Under the pieces are notes generated by a model. That model saw nothing but the letters and a program-made list of their open reading frames with translations. It was not told the DNA's origin and ran no database searches. From the NCBI GenBank assembly GCA_025677835.1, contig JAIXMR010000115.1, forward strand, positions 1 to 64,000: a DNA stretch of 64,000 nt, given 5' to 3'. Source of the DNA: Sporodiniella umbellata. Its lineage: Eukaryota; Mucoromycota; Mucoromycetes; Mucorales; Rhizopodaceae. A program made the position numbers and the translations under genes. This document shows, piece after piece, positions 12,969-24,200 of the stretch (positions within the stretch are counted from its first letter, which is position 1; each line of letters starts with the position of its first letter).

Positions 12969-15021
12969 ATGCTTAAGTACGAGCAACCAATCAAAACATC
13001 TGGAAAAAATTTGACTGGGATCTGGAGGCCAGTTTTTGTCAAAGTTCATCAGTCATTATTTGTATTTGGAGGCGGCGGTCATGTAACAGATGAGTTAAGA
13101 TATTTAGATTTAAAAAGCATGCAATGGAAGGTTTTGCATGTAAGAAATTAAGACGAACAGAGCGCCTCAGTGTTTTAAAATGATGATTTAGCTTATATCG
13201 TAGCTTATTCTTTTTATTTTATAGAGCATTAGTGGAACGCCTCCTTCTAAGAGATACGGACATACTGCTACTAAGTGGAACAGCTCCATCATTGTGTTTG
13301 GAGGATGTACTGAAAACCAGGAGTACTGTAATGACGTACACATTTTTGATTCAAAAACATTGACCTGGCATCAGCCATCCATTTCTGGTTCTTTATCTGC
13401 TCGTTATCTCCACAGTGCTACTATATATAAAGATAAGCTATATATATATGGAGGGTTTGCTAAAACTTCTGAGTGTGAGTATACTAGTGTTCAGGCGCTC
13501 AGAATCATTGAACATCTCTTTTTTTTATTGTTATTACTTGGCGATTATTAGGTACTTTTGTGCTAGATGAAATGAGTATTTTGGATCTAAAAAGTATGAG
13601 CTGGACATCCATTCACAATATGCCTCCTCGCTATAATCATTCTGCTACGCTTGTTGGAAACAAAATGTATATTTATGCTGGAAAAGATGAGCAGGGAACA
13701 ACTGTGTCAGACCTTTTTATGATACATTTGCAAAAAGAGTGTTACACGCCGCATTTAGTAATTGGCAACAACATGTGCAGTAATCCAAACATGGTATTAG
13801 CGAAAAGTCAACATTTCTGTCAAGAAATTTGTGGAAAGCTACTAGTATTTGGAAGATACACCAACGTGAAGAGTATAAGCGACATCAACGAGCCCGACCT
13901 AACCTACAGTCTCTGGATGCTTGATCTTGATACACTAGAGTGGGAGAGGCAAGAATGCAGTGGTTATTTTGAAGTTGGCGGCTGGAACTATTTTTCGGTT
14001 ATTCGCGAGAAAGTAGCAGATAGTACTGAACTATTCGAACCGCAATTTTTCTGTAATAGTTTGCTTTTTTTAGGTAATACCGATACGTATCGTTTACAAG
14101 GACACGATCACTTTAGGTATAATTAGTCCCTCTTTTTTTTCTTTTTTTTTTTTTGTAGATGATATCTGATCACTCTCGATGTGTAATAGAGACGCGTTGG
14201 TTATTAGTAGTGAGTCTATTGGGCTCTATGATATAGGGGCGTCAAAACACCCAACCACAGAATTCGCCCAACTGTTGAACAATCCAGATTTATCCGATTT
14301 TTCAGTGGTTACAGAAGATGGGCTAGAAATCTATGTACATCAAATTATCCTTTTAACTCGCTGGCCGTATTTTAAGAATATGTACAAATCTGGAATGTTT
14401 GAGTCAATTGCAAAAAAAATAACAATTCCTGAGCCATACGATGTTGTTATGGCTTTTTTGAAATATATCTATACCGACTCTTTGGAAGCGACTGAGCCCT
14501 GGAATATTGTTTGTGAGCTTTTAACGCTGTCCGATCTTTATTTAATTAACAGGCTCAAGAAACTATGCTGTGAAAGACTCTATAAACGTCATATGTCTGT
14601 TGAAAGCTGCGGCTATATATTCGAAAAGGCCATAATGACTGAAGAAACAGGGCTCAAAGTGCTAGCACTGGAATTCATGTTTCAAAACTATGGATCTTTC
14701 TTGAAAACAAACATTTTTACAACACTCCCTGTACTAGTGCAAGAAGAGTTTTTGAAAGCAGTTCCAGACGAAGCAGTGCTTCGAGTGGGTAAGTCAAGGC
14801 TCGACTCTATCAAGCAAAAGTCAACTTACAGCCAACCCAACCGATACAATATCACCGAAGGTAGAAGCCGAAACAACCATCGCCGAGGCAATTCCGGGAT
14901 GGAGCGAAACAGAAATATGAACTTTGATCGCACAATAGAGTATTTAGATAATACTGTACAAAACACCCAAGCCGAGCTGATTTTGATTGAAAATTCTTCC
15001 GATGTAACGGTTAGTGTCTAG
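12969..15021 (+). CDS. Kelch-repeat / BTB-POZ protein
   Basis: Model: join(12969..13139, 13225..13474, 13552..14116, 14190..15021), 605 aa. Exons 1-3 encode Kelch blades with the usual signature of paired glycines followed by Tyr/Trp: SLFVFGGGG, SIIVFGGC, KLYIYGGF, KMYIYAGK and LLVFGRY, each followed by a DLxSMxW-like strand. Exon 4 encodes a BTB/POZ domain (about residues 345-450, with DLSDFSVV and HQIILLTRWPYFKNMYKSG) and a BACK-like helical segment, then a basic Asn/Arg-rich tail. Kelch before BTB is the order seen in LZTR1 and in S. pombe Ral2, which act in Ras/Cullin-3 contexts, whereas KLHL proteins have the reverse order. A role as Cul3 adaptor or Ras regulator is inference. The fourth exon was placed at 14190 because the nearer TAG at 14158 brings an immediate stop. 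The start is the first ATG in frame; an extra upstream exon cannot be excluded. Confidence 0.8.
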
Positions 15022-17068
15022 CTTTTTAAAAGCTCTATTTTAATAAATCCCACAAGTTGATTAGCATCTTAAAGTCCTATGAGAAATCAAAGCCGATTTA
15101 CAACGGCACTTAAAATTCAACTTGAACATTGACAGTATTAATTACTTTGATGTGGTAAATTAATGATTAGATTCAAGGAGAATATCAATCAACAGATTTT
15201 CAGTTTTGTAATGATGGCTATTTTGATTTATATTGGAAGATGTTGAGAAAAACCGATTAGTGTTGCTTTTAAAAGAAAAATTATTTTTGGATGCATCCAA
15301 ACATACTGAGTTTATACACAGCATTTCATTTAAATTTGAATTTCAGACAAGCACCATCTTGTTCTTAAAGTAGCTGTAAGCAAAGTAGTTTAATGAACGG
15401 ATAACAAGGGCAATAGCCTATAGGAGTTTCTATAAGTAAAGGTTAACTGTTACACTTTCGGCTGTTGCCATTGGAGATAACACGAGAATTCAAGGTGGTT
15501 TACCAAGTCAGATCAAGATTAACAGTAAAGAGGTTTGGGCGCTGGCACATTCTCGAGACCCAATGTCTCCAAGAAATTCATGGATAATACTTTATTACAC
15601 CAAAAGTTCTGAAGGATCAAAAGTTAAAGAAGGTCAACTTCTGTTGGGAGCAGAATAACACTCCCTGTTATACAACTCTTTTGACGGAAGACAACATCTC
15701 ACTATGCAATAGCAGGAATGAGCAAGCTCCAAAACAGAGCTCTGAAGACTGACAGGCCCACCTTGACTAATTCTTGCAGGTCTGCTTGTTTTTGGCTGGA
15801 ACGCCAATAGATCTATGTACTAGGTTGGCTTGAGATTTTTTATGGGTGGGAAAGACGAAAAAGTCCAAAAAAAAAAAAAAAAAAAAAAAAAAACCCCCAT
15901 TTTTTACTTGGGGTCAAGGCAAGAGAAAAGAAGTAGTACAAAACTAAGAAACAATTCGGCTTATGGCATTTGAAACTATAGTGTTCGTACATACAAACTG
16001 ACATAAAATGTATACAACACATGATACCAATAGCTATTGGCAGATGTGTAAACATTGGCCTATAAGAATATCGAAGCAAGGTGAGCTTAAAAAAGAAGAT
16101 TTTTTATTTTTCAAAGTATTGCTCTTGATTGTTCAATCGATGGCCTTATTTTGCGCGTCGTAGTAAAAACATTTATTGATAAAAATCTAGTTTATAGTTT
16201 CATTGGAAATAAGCAGTTCATATTCAGAACACAAACAGTTGCTCTGCTTTTTCAGCTGAGCGCAATGTGTTTTTATTTTTTTTTCAATCAACATGAAATG
16301 TGGTATACTCTTGAAGAGGTAAAAGAATGTGAAATTGAAAATGTTTGGATTTGCAGAGGATGAGGTCAACCGTGTGGGGCCATTTTCCTCATGTCAAATA
16401 GAAAGCCATTTTTATTACCCAGAAAAGCCTGTATTAGCTAAACCCATAAGCCTAGTAGAGAGGCTTTAAATTAAAATACGACCTATTGTCATACACTGGA
16501 GGATGTAGCGCAAGCGTATGTTTGTGGGGCTTATAATGAAAGATTGTGTTTTGGAAGGGCTTTTTTTTTCTGATAAAGAGACTAACAGGAATATTCGAAA
16601 ACTACTAGAAAACCAATTCAAAGTAAAGCGATGCTGACATACAAAAAAAAGAAAGCGATACTTTAAACAGTCAAGAAGAAATTAGAGATAATAAACTAGT
16701 CATAAAAGCATGTATGCTTTTTTCTTAATTATATTCACGTCATAATACAGCATCTATATATTTTTTATTTATTACACTTTTTGCATTGAATTTGCCGATA
16801 ATTTTGAAAGCAGACTAATTACATGTTGTATTACTTTACGTTTCTGATTTGCTATGGATGTTGCTTTGGGAGTACGTATGGTATAGGGTGGCGCGGTGTA
16901 TAATGAAAAGTGCGATTACAATTAAAAAGCAGAGACAGTGTTGGTACACATAGAATTCGTTGGCTTTTCTTTTTTGCATACTTGATGGGCTGATATTCTA
17001 ATAGGCATTGTTTGTGTTAATGAAACATATGCATTTATTGTTTGCTTTTCTTGTATTTCTTTTTTCAG
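15022..17068. other. Intergenic region, no gene recognised
   Basis: About 2 kb. 15030-15800 is less AT-rich than its surroundings and may be an old decayed insertion or gene, but no frame longer than about 80 codons and no recognisable protein motif remain. A 27-nt A run lies at about 15867-15893. Nothing else can be supported. Confidence 0.4.
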
Positions 17069-17332
17069 TTACGTAGTAGGCTCTAAAAATCCGCTTAAAG
17101 CGCGCCTTCTGGCATTTGGTATGGATGATAAATCTAGAGGCTTAATACAAGATCTGCTGTTTTGATGGGTTTGTGGCTCTGTAATAAATTTGCTGCACAC
17201 AGTCTTCTTTGGAAAGGGAGTAATGTAATCTGACCACGCTTGTGAAGAGGGAAAGTGTGACCGGTCATATTCTTCTGCGCTGTAAGTAGAGTAAACAGTA
17301 TTTGAAGAATAGAATGTAACGGATTTAGTCAT
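17069..17332 (-). CDS. Small protein with TYSAEEYDRS motif
   Basis: Uninterrupted 87-codon frame starting at the ATG at 17332. The N-terminal part is a basic/aromatic strand (MTKSVTFYSS) followed by VYSTYSAEEYDRS. From memory, short fungal proteins with a beta strand plus 'T[YF]S..EYDRS' are common in filamentous fungi, and their function is unknown to me. The C-terminal part (IPNARRRALSGFLEPTT) is basic. There is no signal peptide and no membrane segment. Composition is clearly unlike the low-complexity noise around it, which is the main reason for calling it. It stands alone between two gene-poor stretches. Downstream in coding direction lies AT-rich DNA; upstream is an ATT trinucleotide run. 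No function is proposed. Confidence 0.55.
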   Translation of the reverse strand: MTKSVTFYSSNTVYSTYSAEEYDRSHFPSSQAWSDYITPFPKKTVCSKFITEPQTHQNSRSCIKPLDLSSIPNARRRALSGFLEPTT

Positions 17333-18878
17333 TCTCTTTAGTGTTTATTATTATTATTATTATTATTATTATTTTTTAAAAAAAAGGGATCCTTTTATAT
17401 GCAAAAGCATATGTTCTATTTTAAGCTGTATCCTTTTGAGCGACCAATCATATTCTAGTCCGTTACTATTTTTATCACCAAAGACAAATCGAAACTGCCA
17501 AGACTATTTTCAAGTTGGATAAACAGTCTATAAGCTGTTAATGACGAATCCTTTTTTAATGAAAAACACGTAAGCACAATTCTGTTTCTTGTTACTACTG
17601 TTTATTAACAAAGCCCAATTACTACGCTTATGTAAACAGCAATCTACCTGGCATGCTAGTAGCAAGGTTAGGGTTCTTTCCTCTTTTGGTCAATGCCCTT
17701 TCTAAATACAAAGCTACGCGGCTCCAAAAGATTTATGTACTATCGATTTTTAAGGGCCCCTCAGGAACGCTCGATCTCGTTTTCACGCCAATCCTGTATA
17801 CACGCCCATCCTATAAACACGCCACCATCCTCTACTTTCAGATCTACGCCGTTGCCATAAATGGATAGTTTAATCTAGGGTACGGAGTTTTGAGTAGAAC
17901 CGTAAGGCCCTGATATTTTTAGTAAAGCTAAATATAGAGAAAATCACCAGCTTTCCACTGGTGTGCCAAAACTGAGCGTGAAGAGAGTACGCCAAAAGAC
18001 GGTTGGTGAATGCTTTTCCCTATTATAAGAAAACGGAAAACTAGCCAACTCAAAAGGGCCTTAGTAAGCTTAGTGTAAAAGAAAGAGAGTGTTTTCTGTC
18101 CAGAATCTACTTTAGAGCGTGTGTGGCATAGAGAGACACCTGAGCTTTTTCTTTGAAAGAATCTTTCGCTTGGGGTTCTGTTCCAGGGCTTACCCTCTCT
18201 CAAAAAGCCGTATAACTGGCAAGCTAACGATTTTTGATTGAATACCACGTAAACTTTTGTCTACAAAAACAAGATCTGGTCTGTAGAAACGTCCCGGTCT
18301 AGCAACAACCATTCTATTTACAAGAATTCAAACTCACTCTTTATAAATAGAAAAAAGAGGGTGCCTTACAAGTTAGAGCTCATCGTGGTTTAGTCTGGGG
18401 TTGGTAAAGGACGGACTTGTAAAGAGGATCTTCAGCTATCTCTACCGGCTATTACATATTGACAGATCTTTTATAACTGAGTACTGGTTGAGCTTGTCTA
18501 CGAGTATATGAAACTTTGATAGGTTACCGAGTCTTGCAGGTGTTTTGGCTTGAAGGAGTAGTGTAGAAGCTATATCGTATTTTTCTTTTTTTAGTCAAGC
18601 TTCGTTATTTTTTATTTTATTTTATTTTTTGATGAAAAGAGCGGGGGCAAAACTCAAGCGATCTATGAAAAGGTCAGCCATGGGTTGATTCTTAAAACGG
18701 CATGCCTTTTTAACAAGAAACTCAATGTGGGGGTTGTACTTTAAAGAAAGACCCGACGATTCTTTTGGTGAAACGGTGCCAAAACAAACAAAAAAAAAAA
18801 AAAAAAAAAGAGGAGGGAAGGGAGTTCACCCCATAATTTATTACGGAACGGTTGCGAAAAAAAAAGGTATTTTTTTTT
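17333..18878. other. Intergenic region between small protein gene and CSL gene
   Basis: About 1.5 kb. Contains the ATT run, then mixed-composition DNA and an A19 tract near 18791-18809. A 106-codon minus frame at 17928-18248 lacks any domain or supporting splice context and is not called. The region should contain the 3' end of the CSL transcript. Confidence 0.45.
17345..17373. repeat. (ATT)n microsatellite
   Basis: Perfect TTA/ATT trinucleotide run of about nine units directly upstream of the small gene at 17069-17332. Confidence 0.95.
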
Positions 18879-21236
18879 CTATAAGGAGTGATAAAAGTTC
18901 GTTTTATAAACAGTACCGCTGCTACTACGAACAAAGAGTAGAGGGATTTTTCTTGTGTGATGTTGATGTTCGACTGTTACGCTAGATGTAACGTTAGGAA
19001 TGGTACAATGAATCAGGTTTTGGGATTTATGTTCTGTTTCCAGGGCTTTGATATCTCCAAACCAGACCTCGATATCAGAAGCGAGGTTTTCGCCTTTGAA
19101 GATGAGCTGATTTTCCTTGCCTGGGGAGACTTCATGAAGCAGAGGGAAGGGGGTAGAAGGGATCTGTTTATCGGGTGTCCAGAAGGTGTAGGTGGCACAG
19201 TCTGTACCAACAATGGTCCAAACAGCTGCATCTGAAACATCTTCTATCCAGCAGGCCCCTTCGAGTCCAGAGAAGTCGACCGGGTTGCGTCCTTTACTCT
19301 TTTCGTTCCAGGCGATGTCCTGACATTGAGGAACAAGATGGCGCGGGGACGTGGTCTTGTGCATGCCTACTACTTCGTTCAAACAAGCGAGATAGGTCAC
19401 TGGGTGAGTGGAAAGAGGCATCTGCCAGCGATAGGACTCGTTCTCGGGAAGTTTGACGGATTGGAAACTGGGGTCTTGCACGATTTGGAAAGCCACCTTG
19501 TGGAGTTGCGATACAGGATCACCCAAGGCTTCGTTTCCCTCTTCGCCGCCATAGGGTTTGGCCTCTTCCCCTGGGCTGACCAATCTACCACCCAGAACAA
19601 GGCTTTGTTTGTCCACCTTACGGATGATCATCACAGGGCTTACCAAGCCAGTGGTAACGCACTGAAGAACAACAGGCTGATTGTAGTGAATAGCAAGAGA
19701 GGAGGAAGATTGGAGGGCAATTGCAGGGGGAGCGGGGTAGCTTGGGTGGTGGGGGTTGTGGTCCAGACGTGGACTGCTGCTGTTCTTATGGGATGTATCG
19801 ACAATCCAGATGACAAAAGGATCCCAAACACCAGTACGGGATACAAAGCATGTCCCGTTATTGGAGTCGCTGGTGGTGGACACACCGAGATATTTGGTAG
19901 ACACGGTTTGAGATCGAATACGATTGAACAGAGAAATGGTGGTGCCATGATGAACACATACTATAAGATGGATAAGAAAACGGTTTATAAAACAAAGGCC
20001 TGTTGGACTTACATTCCATGTTTTTAGAGCTCTGTCTTTTCTTGGAAGGCTTACTGATCACCTTGATGCTTTTGCTTTGAAAGTTACCAAGGTTCAGGCC
20101 ATTTCCGAGCTGGACTTTGGCCATAACTTCCACGCGTTTTCTCTTTTCATCTGCATCGTTGATATACAGTTGCTTTGAGATGCATTTCCCAACTGTATCA
20201 GGATGGGTGGCAGCCAGCGTAGTGTCGACAATCGTACCAGACGAAGTTTGCCATTCAATGGTGCCTGACTGTTGTATCGCTTCTCCCGATATCTGTATCG
20301 TCAGTTTGGGGGCCACAGGTGCACTTGACGGTGACTGAAACAGAGGCTGATCGGTAGTGGCGGTGGAGGTGATAGCGGCGTCCGAAACGAGCCAATGGTT
20401 GCCTTTCAAAACTGTGGCAGGTGGTGGGCATAGGAATCTGGTGTAAATATCAGTAAAGCATGTCAAAAGACCGAGCTTATATACTTTTTTTTTTAATACC
20501 TTTTTTCGGTGCCGTAACTCTTTTGGGCTACTTTACTCGTTAAAAGCATGATGGTTCTTTCACCCGATATGGTTTTTCCCAGCAGATAGTTTTGCACCAT
20601 AAGCTGAAGAGAAGCAGGATCTTGCTCAGCAAGGTCGAGGCCCAGGTCAGGTTGAATGGGAGTAATGGATGGCGATGAAGAATACGAAGAGGAGGAAGCA
20701 AAAGGTGAATCGGTAGAGAGTCTTTGTCTTTTTTGGGGCTGCTCGAGCAGCCAGTTAGCCATAGAATTGATCTCGTTGGTGACGGTAGCAGAAGGAGTGA
20801 TGGTAGGGTTCATTTCTTGAGGCGAAAAATTGAACAGGTCGGTGGTAGAGAAGTCGCTGAAAGAGAAATCCGAGACAATGCTGCTGTCCATTGAGAGCTC
20901 TCTAGGTCTTGCTATCGAATCTCCTAGCATCCAGGACTCCAGAAGCATTGTGTTGGCAAAGTCAGGTTCTTTTAGGGACATGGTCCTCTTGTGTACATGA
21001 GAAGAAAGAGCATTCAAGTCTAGTGTGTGATAGTCAAACTCACCAAAAGCAACTGAATGACGTCGCGAGTTGCTTCCGCTACCACATTCAAGTGGGCTAT
21101 ATGGGAAATGCGAGTCGAACATGACTTCAGTAGATGGCGAAGGGGGGGTTGAATAAATAAAGTCGGACCAGTTTGTTCCTGAGCTGGTGTTGTTTATATC
21201 ATTAAGAGATCGTTTTCTTGATTCATTTGAAAGCAT
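18879..21236 (-). CDS. CSL (CBF1/Su(H)/LAG-1) family transcription factor
   Basis: Model: complement(join(18879..19960, 20013..20437, 20500..21236)), 747 aa. Exon 1 encodes a ~240-residue Ser/Thr/Pro-rich low-complexity N-terminus and then the start of the Rel-like NTD. The first intron falls inside the hallmark QKSYGTEKRF|LCPPP and both sides join perfectly. Exon 3 opens the beta-trefoil domain with HHGTTISLFNRIRSQTVSTK, which carries the DNA-contacting RSQTVST motif, and ends with a predicted IPT-like CTD (PLLFVRSSSGTVYKTNF). The family binds GTG(G/A)GAA-type sites; fungal members (S. pombe Cbf11/Cbf12) act in lipid metabolism, adhesion and cell-cycle control without Notch. Fungal CSL proteins often have such long disordered N-termini. 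The ATG at 21236 is the first in frame. A 233-codon frame on the plus strand inside this gene is an antisense shadow. Confidence 0.92.
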
Positions 21237-24200
21237 CTGTACAAAGTGTTCGTAAATAGGGTAATAAATAAATAAATATGAAAAAAGAAACAAAAGAAAA
21301 CCGAAAACAGCCCTTTTTTTTTTTTTTTTTTTTTGGTTTATTTTACTCGTCTTTTATACTCAATCTGACCGTAACACAGATACTGTTTTTGCGGAGACAC
21401 CAAAAAAGAAGAAATAACATTAACCCCACATTTTTTGAATCCAAACCAATTGGTTTACATCATCAATATTTTCCCGTTTCACATGATTTATCCTCGCTTC
21501 CCGTATTTCTTATGACCGACTCCACGGGCAATCTTCTTTTGGGCGCTTGGAATTTAGCCTTTGCATTCATGCGCTTCTTGCCCTATAGCTTGGATGTAGA
21601 TATGCTTGATGGCCGTTGATTTCTAGTATCGGAAGGCCTACCTTGCCCTTTCAATAATCAAAAAAAAAATTACGTCAAGATCAAAGTTACACTTGTAGCT
21701 GTCTATCCCTTTCGCCTCCTGAAACAAGGTATACAGCATATGTTTATTGTTTCCCAACAAATTCTGCATTGGATGAAACGTAGTTCGGCTTTCATTAAAC
21801 TATTAAAGGTTCACTCAATACTTGTGCTACTTTTTGGTAGGTTAAAGTACAACTGTAAACATCGGCGTATTTTTTTTAAAAAAAAAACCAATGGCGCCTG
21901 TGCACAGTGATTGACTCTCAGTTTTATTGGTTCCCTAACAAAAAAAAAAAAAAGATAGTCGCAGTAGATATTCCCTTTACGTTTCTGATAAACAAAGAGT
22001 CTGTTGTCCATACATATGTCAATGCCGTCTGCATCGTATTAACTGGTAAATAAACAAACTGAAGGTGCGACATAGGGAGCAAAAAGCCTCAGCTTAATCT
22101 TATTCTATTTTTTTCTGAAAAACAAGTTGTATTACAGGCAAGTTTACCTGTCAAATACAAAAGCTAGCCTATTATTAGTTTAGCTAGAAATCCAACCAAT
22201 CCCGCTTTAAAGACTTTCCAAATAAAGAAAAAAACCCCACAATTGTATTATAATGACAACATCATAAGCGGGTCGTTAGCACCGCTTCAGAAAAAGGTAG
22301 TCTAACAAGAGAGAAACTTGAAAACTCTCAAAGGGTTATATGTCTTTATTACGGTTGTCATGTAAAAGAATAAGAGAGTCTTGTCAAATAAGTCTTTTAG
22401 CCGCTCTTTTTTTTTTCTTAAAAAGGAAAAAAAATACATCTACACTGATGCTCTCAAGCTTTTACCTCATACGTATAAGCTCAAATAACGTTGGCCAGCG
22501 CATGAACAAACCCAACAAGTGTGAACATTCAGAGACTTCATGGATCGTTGACCCTCGTATGGTAGCACTTACAAAGCACACCAAGGCGGAATCATAAATA
22601 TATATGACTACACAGATTAACTAAATAAAGAGACAGACATTTACTACAAAAGAATTGGGAGAGCGAAAGGCAAGAAAAAAAAAGTGTGTCTCGCTGTTGG
22701 GCTTTCAACAAATGATGATCAATGGTTATGTAGCAAAGACAAAGAAGGAGGGCTTGTCAATAAAGAGTTGTCTATTTGTCTCAGACAGAAGCAAAGTGAT
22801 TTCTGGAATGAATCCAGTACCTAAAATACAACGCTTTATCCACTTTATTGTAAATGCGTCACCGCGTTGTAGATATCCAAACGCTATCTTCTTTTGACAG
22901 CATTACTCATCTATGTAATACTTGATCAAAAGAGCTGCATTTTTTTCTTTTTTTTTTTTTGTTAAACAGATCCTGGCTTTGCCTGTTTTAATTATTATCT
23001 AAACTGGTGATGCCCTTGACAAACGAAATCCGCAATAAGAACTGTTACGACACATATTGGACAGCCTATATTTAGGTTTAAGCCAGAGAACGGCTTACCT
23101 TATAAAACTGTCTTCAAAGATAGCTGCCACGTTGACGGTTTCAGAAACAAGATCGTTTGTACAAAACGAAATGAAACACTTTGCAAAAAATAAAGGGCCA
23201 TGTTTTGTGCGACCAGGCAGTGTACGGGAGAAGGGGAAACCGGGAAAAGACATGTATTCTTTCTAACAAAATCTACACAAGCCTATAGCAAGATCTTAAG
23301 ACTCTATTCTGAAGAACACATGTCGTGCTATCTGACTGTTTTAAAAAAAAAGAGCTTCTAATCAGTGAAGAAAAAAGCATCGATACATTAATGTTCACTC
23401 TCGGTAAACCCCTCAATATGCCTAGACAGATTCTTTGTAGCCGATACGGATAAATGACTAATATCTAGAAGAGGAAATGTCGGAAAGACAAATTATAGAT
23501 GGAAAAGGGTAATCTATATTTTTTCAAGGAATTCTCCAAGCACGATAAGAGCACCTTTTGTAAAATAGCGGAAGCCCAATCCTAATTTTCTCCTTAAAGC
23601 CGACAATCGCAAGAAAACTATCGGCTGGTTCAGCCCTTGTCCTGTACTCTGGCAAAACTCAACCTATACTACCGTTCTAGAGCAATGTGACTGACAAAAA
23701 AAAAAGGGCGTCCAGTGGCTATTGAAACTGGGCCTATAAGTAAGAGCGTCTTGTGACCAATAGGTTAAAGTATAAGCAAGCACAAAAAAAAAAAAAAAAA
23801 AAAAAAAGGAAAAGGAAAGGATGTTTAGACTTATTGGATATTGATAGTTGGAAGTAGTTTTCGGCGCAAACATCACGATAAGGCTTTTTTTAAAAAAATC
23901 CAATTATCTTTGTCCGACTACCTTTATTGGTTTACTTTTTTTTTTTTGGTAGAAATGCATCTATTTCTGGTACGACGGGTACCTTCTAATTAATAAAGTT
24001 AAGAACAGCAAGTCAAATACCAATGACTGCCATTTTAACAAAGTAGCTTTACAGACATTGCTTGTTTTAAGAATTGCTTCGCTAAGCAATCGTTGGAGTA
24101 GCAGTATTACTCTTGCTAGAAAGGAATGCTGTCCGTGAAGAATGATAGATGTCCGTTCAACCTACAGCTTTAAACGCTTTTTCAAACGCAACTATCCTAT

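Noticed and set aside
17928..18248. 106-codon minus-strand frame
   Set aside because: No recognisable family, no splice partners, isolated; not enough to call a gene.
19326..20027. 233-codon plus-strand frame
   Set aside because: It lies antisense to exon 3 and the second intron of the CSL gene, whose minus-strand product carries hallmark motifs; the plus frame has no domain.
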